Origin: Georgenia satyanarayanai
GTDB lineage: Bacteria > Actinomycetota > Actinomycetes > Actinomycetales > Actinomycetaceae
DNA length: 64,000 bases
NCBI RefSeq assembly: GCF_900116375.1
Contig: NZ_UETB01000008.1
Span: 62,001-126,000, forward strand
Reading direction: 5' to 3'
In this document: positions 1-8,668 of the stretch, piece after piece
Layout of the letters: each line of letters starts with the position of its first letter
Numbering within the stretch: the first letter of the stretch is position 1
Translations under genes and position numbers: made by a program
The notes under the pieces: generated by a model
The model's database searches: none
Seen by the model: the letters and a program-made list of their open reading frames with translations, nothing else
What the model was told of the DNA's origin: nothing

Positions 1-1
1 G

Positions 2-2713
2 TCGCACGCGGTGCAGCGGGCCGCGGAGCCGCCCGGGGCCGCGGCCGCGCCGAGTGACGACGGGGAGACCGGTCCGGCGGCGGCGACCGGCGCGGTGCGC
101 GAACCGTCCCCGCCTTCCACCGCGGGAGCCGCGCCGCACGACGGCGCGACGACGGACACCGTCGGCACCCTCGGTGCGGCGGAGCAGCCTCCCGGTGCAG
201 GCGCACCGGCCGGGGGGAACGGTGGCAGCACCGTGCCCCCGCCCGTCAGCAGCGCGGCTGTGCCGCCGCACGGGACTGGACGCGCCGCACCGTCGCTCCC
301 CGTGAGCCGCTCCGCCGCACTCCCGCCGCCGACGGTGAGCCGGACGGCCGCACCGGCGGCTCGGTCCGGTGCTGACAGCTTCCCGACGCCACACGCGGCG
401 CCACCCGGTCCGTCGGGCCCGACCGCGCCGCTGCCGACCGTCGGTCGTGCCGCGCAGGCGCCAGCGCCACCACAGTCGTCTGGCGCGACCACCGCGCCGG
501 CACCCACGGTGGGTCGTGAGCCGCCACTGCCCTCCGGTGCGTCCGGCACCACGGGAGCGAGCACGACGGTCCCCCTCCAGCGCGCCGACGGAGACGGGTC
601 CGGGACGACCGGACCGGGGTCGTCGCCGCAGACGCCGCTCGAGGGCACGGCAGCGGCACCTGGCAGCACCGCCCCGCCACCGGACGACGCCCCGTCGAGC
701 GACCTGCCGGACGAGACACCGACCGCCTCGCCGCCGGACGACGCCCCGTCGAGCGACCTGCCGGACGAGACACCGACCGCTGCACCCGTGGACGACGCCC
801 GCTCGACCGGTCTGCTGGGCGCGACGCCGACCGCCGCGGTGAGGGACGGTGGCAGCGCAGCGCCGGGCCCTGACGCCGTTGCCCAGCGCGTCGAGGCGAG
901 CATGCCCGTCGTGCCGGTCCCGCGCGGCCGGGACGCCGACGCCCCACCGCAGCCCGTCGCCGCCACCCGCGCCGACACCCAGGAGGACGTCGCTCCGGCC
1001 GACCAGCGCACCGTCGCTCCGGCCGAGCCGAGCGCGGCCGCGGCCGCCGCGGACCACCCGGCGGCCGGGGTGGGTGTGGCGCGCGCGGACGTCGGCCAAC
1101 TCTCGCCGGACCAGGCGGAGTCCGGACGGGCGCTGCACCCGACTCTCGCGGAGCCGACCGGGCAGGCGAGGGGTGCTGAGCGCTCGACGACCACGAGCAG
1201 TGGCGACCTCGCGCCGTCCGGGCAGCCCGGCCACCACGGGAGGCCACCGGGACCTCTCGTCGCCCGGGTGGCCGGCGACGGTGGGGCCCTCCCGCTGCCG
1301 TGGCGCACCCCGGCGCGTCCGACGGTGGACACGCGGGCCGACGACGGTTCCGTTGCGCTCGCGGCGCAGCGATCGACCACCCCCCGCTCACTCGGTGACC
1401 GCACCGGCCCGGTGCTCCCAGGAGCTCCGCCGACCACTGCGAGCGCTCCCGGGGCGCGGCCGGCCCTCGGCGGCGCGACGGCCGGTTCCCTGCCGTCGGG
1501 CGACGTGCCGGCGCTCTCCCTCTCGGGCCCGCCCCTGACGAGCCGGCCCGGCAGCGCGTCGCCCCCTGCCCGGACCGTCGACGCCGTGGCCAGGCCCGTC
1601 GCCCTCCCGGCCGTGGCTCGATCCGCCGCCGGCCCGGCGGTGACCGGCCCCTCGGACGACTCACCGGTTGTCCGCCCCGTCGACGACGCACCGACCTCTC
1701 GGTCCGTCGACCCGCTGTCGGTGGGCGGGCCCGTGGGAACGCTGTCGGGGGACGGGCCGATCGGTGCTCCGGTCACGGGCGAGGCTGCCGACACGCTCAT
1801 AGACCGAGCCGTCGGACCGCTGTCGGCGAGCCGGGCCGCCGGGAGGCCGTTCGCGGGCCAGGGCGCCGGGACACCGTTCGTGAGTCGCGCCGTTGCGACG
1901 CCGTTCGCGGAGCGGACCGCTGGGACGCCGTTCGCGGAGCGGGCCGTCGGGACGCCGTTCGCGGAGCGGGCCGTCGGGACGCCGTTCGCGGAGCGGGCCG
2001 TCGGGACGCCGTTCGCGGACCGGGGCGCCGCGACCCCGCTCGCGGACCGAGCCGGCGCGACCCCGTTCGTGGACCGGGCGGCCGCGAGCCCGTTCGCGGG
2101 TCAGGGCGCCGGGACACCGTTCGTGAGTCGCGCCGTCGCGACGCCGTTCACGGACCGGGCCGTCGGCACGCCACCCGTGAGTCGGCTCGTCGGAGTGCCT
2201 CCGGCGCGGCCTCTCGGCTCCTTCTCCGGGCTCGGGTCCGTGGACACCCTGTCGGGCGGCCCGGCGACGGCCGCGGCGGCCGGGCCGCACGGTGCCGTGC
2301 CGCTCGTCGCCCGCCCCACCGGCCCTGTCCACGTCCCACCGGGTGCCGCGGACCGCCTGACCGTGCAGGGAGACTTCGTCCCCGGCGAGCTGAGCGGCCG
2401 TGGACGGCGCCGTCGCCCCCTCGGTGACCACCGGCGGACCGCCCCCGCCCCGCCCGCCGAGGTCGTCGCGGAGCCGCCGCCCGCCGTCGTCGCCCCCGAG
2501 CCGCCCGGGGAGGAGCCACCGGCGACGACCGACGTCGTCGTGACCGAGGCGGCACCCGCCGCGGCCGCGACCGGGGCGTCCGCGGCGCCCGACCCGGCAC
2601 AGCTCGCCGGGCTCGTCGACGCGCTCGTCCCGCCGCTGCTGCGACGCATGCGGCACGAGATCCTCCTCGACCGCGAACGTCGAGGGCTGCGGACCGACCG
2701 GAGGTGGCCATGA
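2..2713 (+). CDS. Disordered Ala/Pro-rich repeat protein of the eCIS locus (5' end outside window)
   Basis: The frame is open from base 2 with no stop upstream in the window, so the true start probably lies to the left; GTG at 11 is the first in-window start codon. The product is over 900 residues, almost entirely Ala, Pro, Gly, Thr, Ser and Asp, with no recognisable fold. Two copies of a 54-base unit lie at about 681-788, and a run of 9-11-residue units of the type TPFAERAVG at about 1860-2170. Only the last ~35 residues look structured: a hydrophobic then strongly charged helix (LVDALVPPLLRRMRHEI, then LLDRERRGLR). The stop TGA overlaps the ATG of the tube gene, so the two are translationally coupled. 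I know no function. I infer an accessory eCIS protein whose C-terminal helix may dock on the particle, with the long tail acting as tether or spacer. The frame is certain; the role is not. Confidence 0.6.
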   Translation, partial: SHAVQRAAEPPGAAAAPSDDGETGPAAATGAVREPSPPSTAGAAPHDGATTDTVGTLGAAEQPPGAGAPAGGNGGSTVPPPVSSAAVPPHGTGRAAPSLPVSRSAALPPPTVSRTAAPAARSGADSFPTPHAAPPGPSGPTAPLPTVGRAAQAPAPPQSSGATTAPAPTVGREPPLPSGASGTTGASTTVPLQRADGDGSGTTGPGSSPQTPLEGTAAAPGSTAPPPDDAPSSDLPDETPTASPPDDAPSSDLPDETPTAAPVDDARSTGLLGATPTAAVRDGGSAAPGPDAVAQRVEASMPVVPVPRGRDADAPPQPVAATRADTQEDVAPADQRTVAPAEPSAAAAAADHPAAGVGVARADVGQLSPDQAESGRALHPTLAEPTGQARGAERSTTTSSGDLAPSGQPGHHGRPPGPLVARVAGDGGALPLPWRTPARPTVDTRADDGSVALAAQRSTTPRSLGDRTGPVLPGAPPTTASAPGARPALGGATAGSLPSGDVPALSLSGPPLTSRPGSASPPARTVDAVARPVALPAVARSAAGPAVTGPSDDSPVVRPVDDAPTSRSVDPLSVGGPVGTLSGDGPIGAPVTGEAADTLIDRAVGPLSASRAAGRPFAGQGAGTPFVSRAVATPFAERTAGTPFAERAVGTPFAERAVGTPFAERAVGTPFADRGAATPLADRAGATPFVDRAAASPFAGQGAGTPFVSRAVATPFTDRAVGTPPVSRLVGVPPARPLGSFSGLGSVDTLSGGPATAAAAGPHGAVPLVARPTGPVHVPPGAADRLTVQGDFVPGELSGRGRRRRPLGDHRRTAPAPPAEVVAEPPPAVVAPEPPGEEPPATTDVVVTEAAPAAAATGASAAPDPAQLAGLVDALVPPLLRRMRHEILLDRERRGLRTDRRWP
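681..788 (+). repeat. Two tandem copies of a 54-base coding repeat
   Basis: The block GGACGACGCCCCGTCGAGCG... is duplicated head to tail with almost no change inside the disordered eCIS protein, giving two DDAPSSDLPDETPTA units. The near identity suggests recent duplication. Confidence 0.85.
1860..2170 (+). repeat. Array of ~27-33-base coding repeats (TPFAERAVG units)
   Basis: About ten in-frame units related to GGGACGCCGTTCGCGGAGCG follow one another; three central ones are identical. The flanking GAGTPFVSRAVATPF block occurs once at each end of the array, as if the array expanded by duplication between them. Confidence 0.85.
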
Positions 2714-3150
2714 CCGTTCTGGCGGAGACCGACACCGCGGTGTCGGTGCGCTACGTCGTCACCATCGACCACGCCAACCTCGGCTCCTTCAGCAGCTGTG
2801 AGGGACTGGGCTGCGAGTTCGTCCTCGAGACGCGCGAGGAGGGCGGCAACAACCGGTTCGTGTGGCAGCTGCCCACCCGGATCAAGTACTCCAACATCAA
2901 GCTCAGCCGGCCGCTCGGCGCCGACACGAGCAAGATCGCAGCCTGGATCGCCGGCGTCGCCAACGGCTACCAGGAGGTCACCGGAACCATCAAGGCGATG
3001 ACGACGGCCGGCACGCTCGTCGCCCAGTGGAAGCTCAAGCGGGTCGTCCCCGTGCGGTGGACCGGCCCCTCGCTCACGTCCGACCAGGGCAAGGTCCTCA
3101 CCGAGACGCTCGAGCTCGCCCACCACGGCTTCCTGGACTCGGGGAAGTAG
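2710..3150 (+). CDS. Contractile injection system tube protein (phage tail tube, gp19/TIGR02241-like)
   Basis: The 146-residue product matches the phage tail region/inner tube family of contractile injection systems (Afp1/5, Cis1-type). This is seen in the N-terminal strand (VRYVVTIDHANLGSFSSCEG), the central R-x-KYSNIKLSRPL segment and the terminal TLELAHHGF segment. Such proteins stack as hexameric rings to form the tube that the contracting sheath drives forward. I chose ATG 2710, which overlaps the upstream TGA and has GGAGG at 2700-2704, over the in-frame GTG at 2704. It is followed 9 bases later by the LysM hub gene. eCIS loci usually carry more than one tube paralogue; this one sits next to the hub genes, so it may be the first ring on the hub (inference). 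Confidence 0.9.
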   Translation: MTVLAETDTAVSVRYVVTIDHANLGSFSSCEGLGCEFVLETREEGGNNRFVWQLPTRIKYSNIKLSRPLGADTSKIAAWIAGVANGYQEVTGTIKAMTTAGTLVAQWKLKRVVPVRWTGPSLTSDQGKVLTETLELAHHGFLDSGK

Positions 3151-3159
3151 GGCAGCGCC

Positions 3160-3927
3160 ATGGTCAACCCCGGGCTGGAGGCGGCGACCGCGTCGGCCGG
3201 CGCCGCGAGCAAGTTCGAGAAGGCCTACCTGCAGCTGTACGAGCCCTCGCGCGACGGCTCCCTGGCCAAGCCCGGAGCCCCGCTGCAGCGGGTCGAGTTC
3301 CAGTTCAACCCCAAGGAGCTGACCATCGCCAAGGCCGCGAGCTGGGCCCGGGCCACCGGCAGCGGGAACAAGAGCAGCGGACCGCCCCAGTACAAGGGCC
3401 CGCAGCCCTCCAAGCTCAACCTCGAGATGTTCCTCGACGCCTCGGACACCCAGGACAACTCCGTGGTCAAGGCCGTGGACCTGCTCCTCGGGTGCTGCGT
3501 GCCGACGAGCACGTCCCACGACCAGAAGCGCGACTCCCCGCCGTGGGCGGTCTTCCGCTGGGGCGGCATCACCGGCTTCCTCTCCTACATCTCCAGCGTG
3601 TCGGCGAAGTACACCCTGTTCACCAGCGGCGGGGTGCCCATCCGCGCCGTCGTCACCGTCGTGCTCGAGGAGCTGTCGGGGGAGCCGCCGGGACAGAACC
3701 CCACCTCCGGCGGGCTGGTCCCGCGCCGGGTCCACGTCATGGCGGAGGGGGACACCCTGCCCGCGCTCGCCTACGGCGAGTACGGCCGTCCGGACCTGTG
3801 GCGCGCGGTGGCCGCGGCGAACGGCATCGACGACCCCTTCCGGGTGCGCCTCGGCACCGCCGTCATGCTCCCCGCCGTCGAGGAGCTCGCCCCGGTGGCC
3901 GGGGAGGTGTCCCATGCCCTTCGGTGA
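3160..3927 (+). CDS. LysM-domain baseplate hub protein (eCIS Afp7/Cis7-like)
   Basis: The product has 255 residues. The N-terminal two thirds carry the family signature QRVEFQFNPKELTIAK followed by a beta-rich region. A C-terminal LysM-type module (HVMAEGDTLPALAYGEYGRP to LGTAVMLPA, about residues 190-240) matches gp53/LysM hub proteins of contractile particles. In known particles this protein sits at the tube-baseplate junction, so LysM here is structural rather than for peptidoglycan binding. The 3' end overlaps the spike gene by 14 bases, implying coupled translation. Two adjacent cysteines (LLGCCVP, about residues 108-109) are the only notable oddity. Confidence 0.88.
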   Translation: MVNPGLEAATASAGAASKFEKAYLQLYEPSRDGSLAKPGAPLQRVEFQFNPKELTIAKAASWARATGSGNKSSGPPQYKGPQPSKLNLEMFLDASDTQDNSVVKAVDLLLGCCVPTSTSHDQKRDSPPWAVFRWGGITGFLSYISSVSAKYTLFTSGGVPIRAVVTVVLEELSGEPPGQNPTSGGLVPRRVHVMAEGDTLPALAYGEYGRPDLWRAVAAANGIDDPFRVRLGTAVMLPAVEELAPVAGEVSHALR

Positions 3928-5743
3928 GGAGCACAGCAGCCAGGTCGTGGTCTCGGTCAACGGGACGGCGCTGGCGCCGGCCGTCACGGCGATGCTCGCG
4001 GCGGCCTACGTCGACGACTCCGTCCACGTGCCGAGCATGGCCGTGCTGCGTTTCAGCGACCCCCACCACGACGTCCTCGGCACGATCGGCGCGAAGGTCG
4101 GCGACCCGGTGACGGTCGCGGTGCAGCAGAGCGGCCAGGGGGCTCCCGTCCCGCTCTTCGACGGTGACGTCACCGCGCTGGAGAAGGAGATCGACCAGAC
4201 CGGCGCCTTCACCACGGTGCGCGCCCTGGACGTGCGCTACCGGCTCCAGTCCGGAGCCGCCGTCACCGCGTACACGCAGATGACCGTCTCGGACATCGTG
4301 ACCAAGGTGGTGCAGGGAGTGGGCCTGCAGGCTCGGGTGGGCTCCTTCGCCCGGAAGCACGAGCACCTGGCCCGGGACGGTGAGTCGGACTGGGAGCTGC
4401 TCTGCCGCCTCGCGCGGACGGTGGGTGCCGCGGTGTGGGTCCGCGGCCGCACGGTCCACTTCGACACCCCGACGACGGCGAGCACGGCGCCGTCGGGGAC
4501 CGACCCCCGCTCGACCGCCGAGGTGGTCTCCGGGGGGCGCAACCTCCTCTCCTTCCGGGCGACGCTGACCGCGTCCACCCAGGTGCCGGAGGTCGAGGCC
4601 CGCGGCTGGGACTACACGACCAAGCGGGACGTCGTCGCCCCCGGCAGGGTGGAGACGACGGCGGCGGTCCTCCCGTCCACGCCGTCCGCGCTCGCCACGG
4701 CGGCCCACGGCACCAAGCACCTCCTGCCGGTGTCCGGCCTCGCCACCCAGGACGCGGCGCAGGCGGCCGCGAGGGCGAGCGCCGCGGCCCGCGCCGGAGG
4801 CTTCGCCGAGATCGAGGGGGTCGTCCGGGGCAACCCGCGGCTGCGGGCGGCGACGGCGGTGCACGTCGTCGACGTCGGCCCCGAGTTCAGCGGCAAGTAC
4901 GTCCTCACGACCGTGCGGCACGAGCTCGACGAGCGGCAGGGCTACGTGACGGCCTTCACCGCCGCGGACGTCTCGGACAGGTCGGTCTACGGCGTCATCG
5001 CGGGCGGTCAGCCTCCGGCGGCCGCCGGGTGGAAGGTCACCACGGCTCTCGTCACCAACGTCAAGGACCCCGACGGCATGGGGCGGGTCAAGGTGAAGTT
5101 CCCCTTCGCCGACGGCTACGAGAGCTGGTGGGCGCGGCCGGTACAGCTCGGCGCAGGCGCTGACCGTGGGGTGTCGTGGCTGCCGGAGGTCAACGACGAG
5201 GTGCTCGTCGCCTTCGGTGGCTCCTTCGACGAGCCCTACGTGCTCGGTGGCCTGTACAACGGCAAGGACCGTGCGGGAAAGGGGTGGAACGCCCACGTCC
5301 ACAGCGACGGCACGGTCAAGCGACGCGCCCTCACCTCCCGCAGCGGCATGGTCGTGGAGTTCCTCGAGGACGGCCAGCAGGACGCCCTCACGGTCTCCAC
5401 CAACAACGGTGCCCAGCACCTCACCCTCACCCAGACGGGGCAGAAGGGCGTCATCCTCGTCTCCCAGGGGCCCCTGGAGGTCACCGCCGAGCAGGACGTC
5501 ACCGTCACGGGGAAGAGGAACGTCTCGGTCACCACGAGCACGGGGGACCTGTCCCTCAAGGCGATGAACGTGACGATCGAGGCGAGCGCGAAGCTCGCGC
5601 TCAAGGCCGCGCAGCTGAGCGCCGAGGCGCAGGCCAGCGCTGCCCTCACCGGGGCGACGGTCAAGGTCGACGGGACGGGGACCGCCGAGCTCGCCAGCTC
5701 CGGCGTCACCACCGTCCGCGGCTCCCTGGTCAAGATCAACTAG
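3914..5743 (+). CDS. VgrG-like central spike protein (eCIS Afp8/Cis8-like)
   Basis: The 609-residue trimeric spike protein joins three parts. Residues 1 to ~350 resemble the phage late-control D/gp27 hub. Residues ~371-455 form a VgrG OB-fold (VTNVKDPDGMGRVKVKFPF, then PEVNDEVLVAFGGSF). Residues ~490-609 form a repetitive beta-helix needle (LTVSTNNGAQHLTLTQTGQK and similar). ATG 3914 lies 6 bases after GGAGG (3903-3907) inside the end of the LysM gene. The needle ends without an extra effector domain. No separate PAAR tip gene follows directly, unlike many T6SS loci, so the tip is either elsewhere or not PAAR-type. Confidence 0.92.
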   Translation: MPFGEEHSSQVVVSVNGTALAPAVTAMLAAAYVDDSVHVPSMAVLRFSDPHHDVLGTIGAKVGDPVTVAVQQSGQGAPVPLFDGDVTALEKEIDQTGAFTTVRALDVRYRLQSGAAVTAYTQMTVSDIVTKVVQGVGLQARVGSFARKHEHLARDGESDWELLCRLARTVGAAVWVRGRTVHFDTPTTASTAPSGTDPRSTAEVVSGGRNLLSFRATLTASTQVPEVEARGWDYTTKRDVVAPGRVETTAAVLPSTPSALATAAHGTKHLLPVSGLATQDAAQAAARASAAARAGGFAEIEGVVRGNPRLRAATAVHVVDVGPEFSGKYVLTTVRHELDERQGYVTAFTAADVSDRSVYGVIAGGQPPAAAGWKVTTALVTNVKDPDGMGRVKVKFPFADGYESWWARPVQLGAGADRGVSWLPEVNDEVLVAFGGSFDEPYVLGGLYNGKDRAGKGWNAHVHSDGTVKRRALTSRSGMVVEFLEDGQQDALTVSTNNGAQHLTLTQTGQKGVILVSQGPLEVTAEQDVTVTGKRNVSVTTSTGDLSLKAMNVTIEASAKLALKAAQLSAEAQASAALTGATVKVDGTGTAELASSGVTTVRGSLVKIN

Positions 5744-5752
5744 GGGGATCGC

Positions 5753-6157
5753 ATGGGACAGGAGTTCGTCGGCAGGGGCTGGGCCTTCCCGCTGCGCACG
5801 GACGCCACCGGCCGGATCGCGCTCGTCGCGGGCGAGCGGGAGATCGAGGAGAGCATCCGGCTCATCCTCGCGACCTCACCCGGGGAGCGTCCGATGCGCC
5901 CCGAGTTCGGCTGCTCCGTCCACGACTACGTGTTCGCCCCGGCCGACGCCGCGACCGCCGGGGACATCGCCTACAGCGTGCGGGTCGCGCTGGAGCGGTG
6001 GGAGCCGCGGATCGAGCTCGCCGCCGTCGTCGTGCGCTTCGAGGCGATCGACGACGGCGTGCTCTACATCGACATCTCGTACTCGCTGCGGGGCACCAAC
6101 GACCCCCGCAACCTCGTGTTCCCGTTCTACGTCATCCCCCAGCACGAGGAGGGCTAG
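5753..6157 (+). CDS. gp25/GPW-type baseplate wedge protein
   Basis: The 134-residue protein belongs to the gpW/gp25 baseplate family (Afp9/Cis9, TssE relatives). The hallmark is LILATSPGERPMRPEFGCSV, in which the E-R-P-M-R-P-E-F-G motif forms the wedge core. In contractile tails this protein links baseplate to sheath and starts sheath polymerisation. It starts at ATG 5753 after a G-rich Shine-Dalgarno, 9 bases after the spike stop, and is followed after 5 bases by the baseplate J gene. Length is typical for the family. Confidence 0.93.
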   Translation: MGQEFVGRGWAFPLRTDATGRIALVAGEREIEESIRLILATSPGERPMRPEFGCSVHDYVFAPADAATAGDIAYSVRVALERWEPRIELAAVVVRFEAIDDGVLYIDISYSLRGTNDPRNLVFPFYVIPQHEEG

Positions 6158-6162
6158 TCGCC

Positions 6163-8109
6163 ATGCTCCCCGCCCCGAACCTCGACGACCGCCGTTTCCA
6201 GCAGCTCGTCGACGACGCGAAGCGCCACATCCAGGCCACCTGCCCCGAGTGGAGCGACCACAACGTCTCCGACCCGGGCGTCACCCTCGTGGAGACCTTC
6301 GCCCTCATGGTCGACCAGCTCTCCTACCGGCTCAACCGGGTGCCGGACAAGCTCTACGTCTCCTTCCTCGACCTGCTCGGCATGACGCTGCACCCGCCGA
6401 CGGCCGCGTCCGCGGACCTCACCTACTGGCTCTCGGCGCCCCAGGAGCAGATCGTCGTCGTGCCCGCCCAGTCCGAGGCGGTCACGCCGCGCACGGAGAC
6501 CGAGGAGCCGGTCGTCTTCCGCACCACCCGCGACCTCGTCGTCCCGCCGCGCTCGCTGTCCCTCGTCCTCACGCAGGGCTTCGGCGGCGACGTCGTCGAC
6601 CGGGGCGACGCGCTGCGGGCCGGGGAGCGCTTCGCCGTCTTCACCGACACCCCCGCGCTCGACGACGTCGTCCTGCTCGGCCTCGACGACGCCGCGCCGT
6701 CGTGCGTCGTCGTCCTGCGCTTCGACAGCGAGGTCCGCGGCGTGGGGGTGGACCCGCGCTTCCCGCCGCTGACCTGGGAGGCGTGGACCGGGACCGGCTG
6801 GCGGGCCTGCGAGGTCGACTCCGACGGGACCGGCGGCCTCAACCGGTCCGGCCACGTCGTCCTCCACGTGCCCACCGACCACCGGGCCTCGATCATCGAC
6901 GGCAAGCGCGCCGGCTGGCTGCGCTGCCGTGTCGTCGACCCGCCCGAGGGCTACCCGCGCTACAGCGCCTCACCGACGATCGGAGCGGTCGTCGCCTTCA
7001 CGATGGGCGGGACCGTGCCCGCGAGCCACGCGGAGCTGGTCCGCGACGAGATCCTCGGCCTGTCCGAGGGCGTCCCCGCCCAGGTCTTCCACCTCGACCG
7101 CAGCCCGGTGGTCGCCGGCGGTGACGTCGTCGTCCAGGTGGCGGGCGGCAGCGGCTGGGACGAGTGGACGGAGGTGGACTCCTTCGCCTCCGCAGGGCCC
7201 CAGGACCGCGTCTTCCTCCTCGACCGGGCCACCGGCGAGGTGCACTTCGGGCCGGCGGTCCGCCAGGCCGACGGCACGCTGCGCTCCTACGGCGCCGTGC
7301 CGCCCAAGGGCGCCCCCCTGCGGGTGCCGGTCTACCGCACCGGCGGCGGGCCGCGGGGCAACGTGTCCGCGCGGACGATCACCGACATGCGCACGCCCAT
7401 CCCGCTCGTCGACCGGGTGGAGAACCGGCGCCCGGCACTCGGCGGGGTGGCCGGGGAGTCGGTCGCCGAGGCCAGGCAGCGCGGCCCGCTGCTCCTGCGC
7501 ACCCGCGACCGCGCGATCACCGCCGAGGACTACGAGCAGCTCGCGCTGCGGGCCGAGCCGTCCGTGGCCCGCGTCCGCTGCGTGCCGGCGACCACACCGG
7601 AGGAGTCCGGCGGCGTCCGCCTGCTCATCGTCCCGACGGCGGTTCCCGACGACGCCGGACGGCTGCGCTTCGAGGACCTCGTGCCCCGCGAGGCGGCCCT
7701 CGCCCGGATCACCGAGCACCTCGACCGCCGCCGGCCCGTGGGCGCCCGTCTCCTCGTCGAGCCGCCCTTCTACCAGGGCGTGACGATCGTGGCGCGGCTC
7801 GCGGCCCGTCCCCGCGCGGACGGCGAGCGGCTCGAGCGGGAGGCGGTCGCCGCGCTCAACAGCTACTTCAACCCCGTGTCCGGGGGGCCCGACGGTGACG
7901 GCTGGCCCTTCGGCCGTCCCGTCCACGCGGGGGAGGTCTACGCCGTCCTCCAGGCGCTGCGCGGCACCGAGATGGTCGAGGACGTCAAGCTCTTCGGCGC
8001 GGACCCGATCACCGGCAAGCGCGGCGAACCGGTCCAGCGCATCGACGTCGACCCCCAGGGGCTGGTCTTCTCCTACCAGCACCAGGTGCGGGTCGTCGGG
8101 GGGCGATGA
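6163..8109 (+). CDS. Baseplate J-like assembly protein (eCIS Afp11/Cis11-like, TIGR02243)
   Basis: This 648-residue baseplate wedge protein has the N-terminal signature PNLDDRRFQQLVDDAKRHI and PEWSDHNVSDPGVTLVE, a central beta-rich region, and a C-terminal gpJ-like region (ARQRGPLLLRTRDRAITAEDYEQLA). The reading frame is open far upstream, but ATG 6163 lies 9 bases after GGAGGG (6148-6153), just behind the gp25 stop, and gives the family's usual length of about 650. It forms the wedge arms with the gp25 and tail protein I homologues. The next gene begins 1 base after its stop. Confidence 0.93.
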   Translation: MLPAPNLDDRRFQQLVDDAKRHIQATCPEWSDHNVSDPGVTLVETFALMVDQLSYRLNRVPDKLYVSFLDLLGMTLHPPTAASADLTYWLSAPQEQIVVVPAQSEAVTPRTETEEPVVFRTTRDLVVPPRSLSLVLTQGFGGDVVDRGDALRAGERFAVFTDTPALDDVVLLGLDDAAPSCVVVLRFDSEVRGVGVDPRFPPLTWEAWTGTGWRACEVDSDGTGGLNRSGHVVLHVPTDHRASIIDGKRAGWLRCRVVDPPEGYPRYSASPTIGAVVAFTMGGTVPASHAELVRDEILGLSEGVPAQVFHLDRSPVVAGGDVVVQVAGGSGWDEWTEVDSFASAGPQDRVFLLDRATGEVHFGPAVRQADGTLRSYGAVPPKGAPLRVPVYRTGGGPRGNVSARTITDMRTPIPLVDRVENRRPALGGVAGESVAEARQRGPLLLRTRDRAITAEDYEQLALRAEPSVARVRCVPATTPEESGGVRLLIVPTAVPDDAGRLRFEDLVPREAALARITEHLDRRRPVGARLLVEPPFYQGVTIVARLAARPRADGERLEREAVAALNSYFNPVSGGPDGDGWPFGRPVHAGEVYAVLQALRGTEMVEDVKLFGADPITGKRGEPVQRIDVDPQGLVFSYQHQVRVVGGR

Positions 8110-8110
8110 C

Positions 8111-8668
8111 GTGCGCGGCACAGTCCCTCACCTGCCCAGCGTCGCGCCCGTGGCGCACCGGCTCCCGGCCGTCTACCAGGAGGACGAGTTCCTCCAGCGC
8201 TTCGTCTCGGCCTTCGACGCGGCGTTCGCCCCGCTCTTCCTCACCCTCGACACCCTGTCCTGCTACGTCGACCCCGAGCTCGCCCCGCCCGACTTCCTCG
8301 ACTGGCTCGCGGAGTGGGTGGGGATCGAGGTGGACGACACGTGGTCGGTGGAGCGCCGTCGCGAGATCGTCGGGTCCGCCGCCGCCATCCACCGGCTGCG
8401 CGGCACCGCGGCGGGCATCGTCGACGCCGTGCGGCTCGTCGTCGGGGGGCGGGTCGAGATCGAGGAGAACGGTGCGAGCTCCTGGTCCGCCGAGCCCGGA
8501 GCCGCACTGCCGGGTAGCGCGGAGCAGTTCCTGCGGGTCGTCGTGCGCGTGCCGGACCCGGGCGCCGTCGACCGCACCCGCCTGGACCGGGTCGTCACCG
8601 CCGTCAAGCCGGCGCACGTGGCCCACACCATCGACGTCGTGGAGGACTCCGATGCAGACATGTCCTGA
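8111..8668 (+). CDS. Phage tail protein I-like baseplate protein (TIGR02242)
   Basis: The 185-residue protein is recognised by LPAVYQEDEFLQRFVSAFD, SCYVDPELAPPDFLDWLAEWVG and RREIVGSAAAIHRLRGT, the conserved core of the phage tail region protein I family that follows baseplate J in contractile systems. The start is taken as GTG 8111, 1 base after the baseplate J stop and preceded by a GGGGGG stretch (8098-8103). The last 17 bases overlap the zinc-ribbon gene, which indicates coupling. I infer a role as a small wedge protein contacting baseplate J. Confidence 0.88.
   Translation: MRGTVPHLPSVAPVAHRLPAVYQEDEFLQRFVSAFDAAFAPLFLTLDTLSCYVDPELAPPDFLDWLAEWVGIEVDDTWSVERRREIVGSAAAIHRLRGTAAGIVDAVRLVVGGRVEIEENGASSWSAEPGAALPGSAEQFLRVVVRVPDPGAVDRTRLDRVVTAVKPAHVAHTIDVVEDSDADMS

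Noticed and set aside
246-1691. A long open frame on the minus strand opposite the disordered eCIS protein
   Set aside because: It is Arg/Pro-rich without any domain and arises from GC-rich codon bias in the sense gene; no ribosome site or context supports it.
1860-2170. A possible CRISPR array in the regular repeats
   Set aside because: The repeats are in-frame coding units without unique spacers of constant length, and no cas gene is present.
5176-6162. An N-terminal extension of the baseplate J reading frame by ~330 residues
   Set aside because: The extension overlaps the spike and gp25 genes and is Arg-rich; ATG 6163 has a good ribosome site and gives the normal family length.
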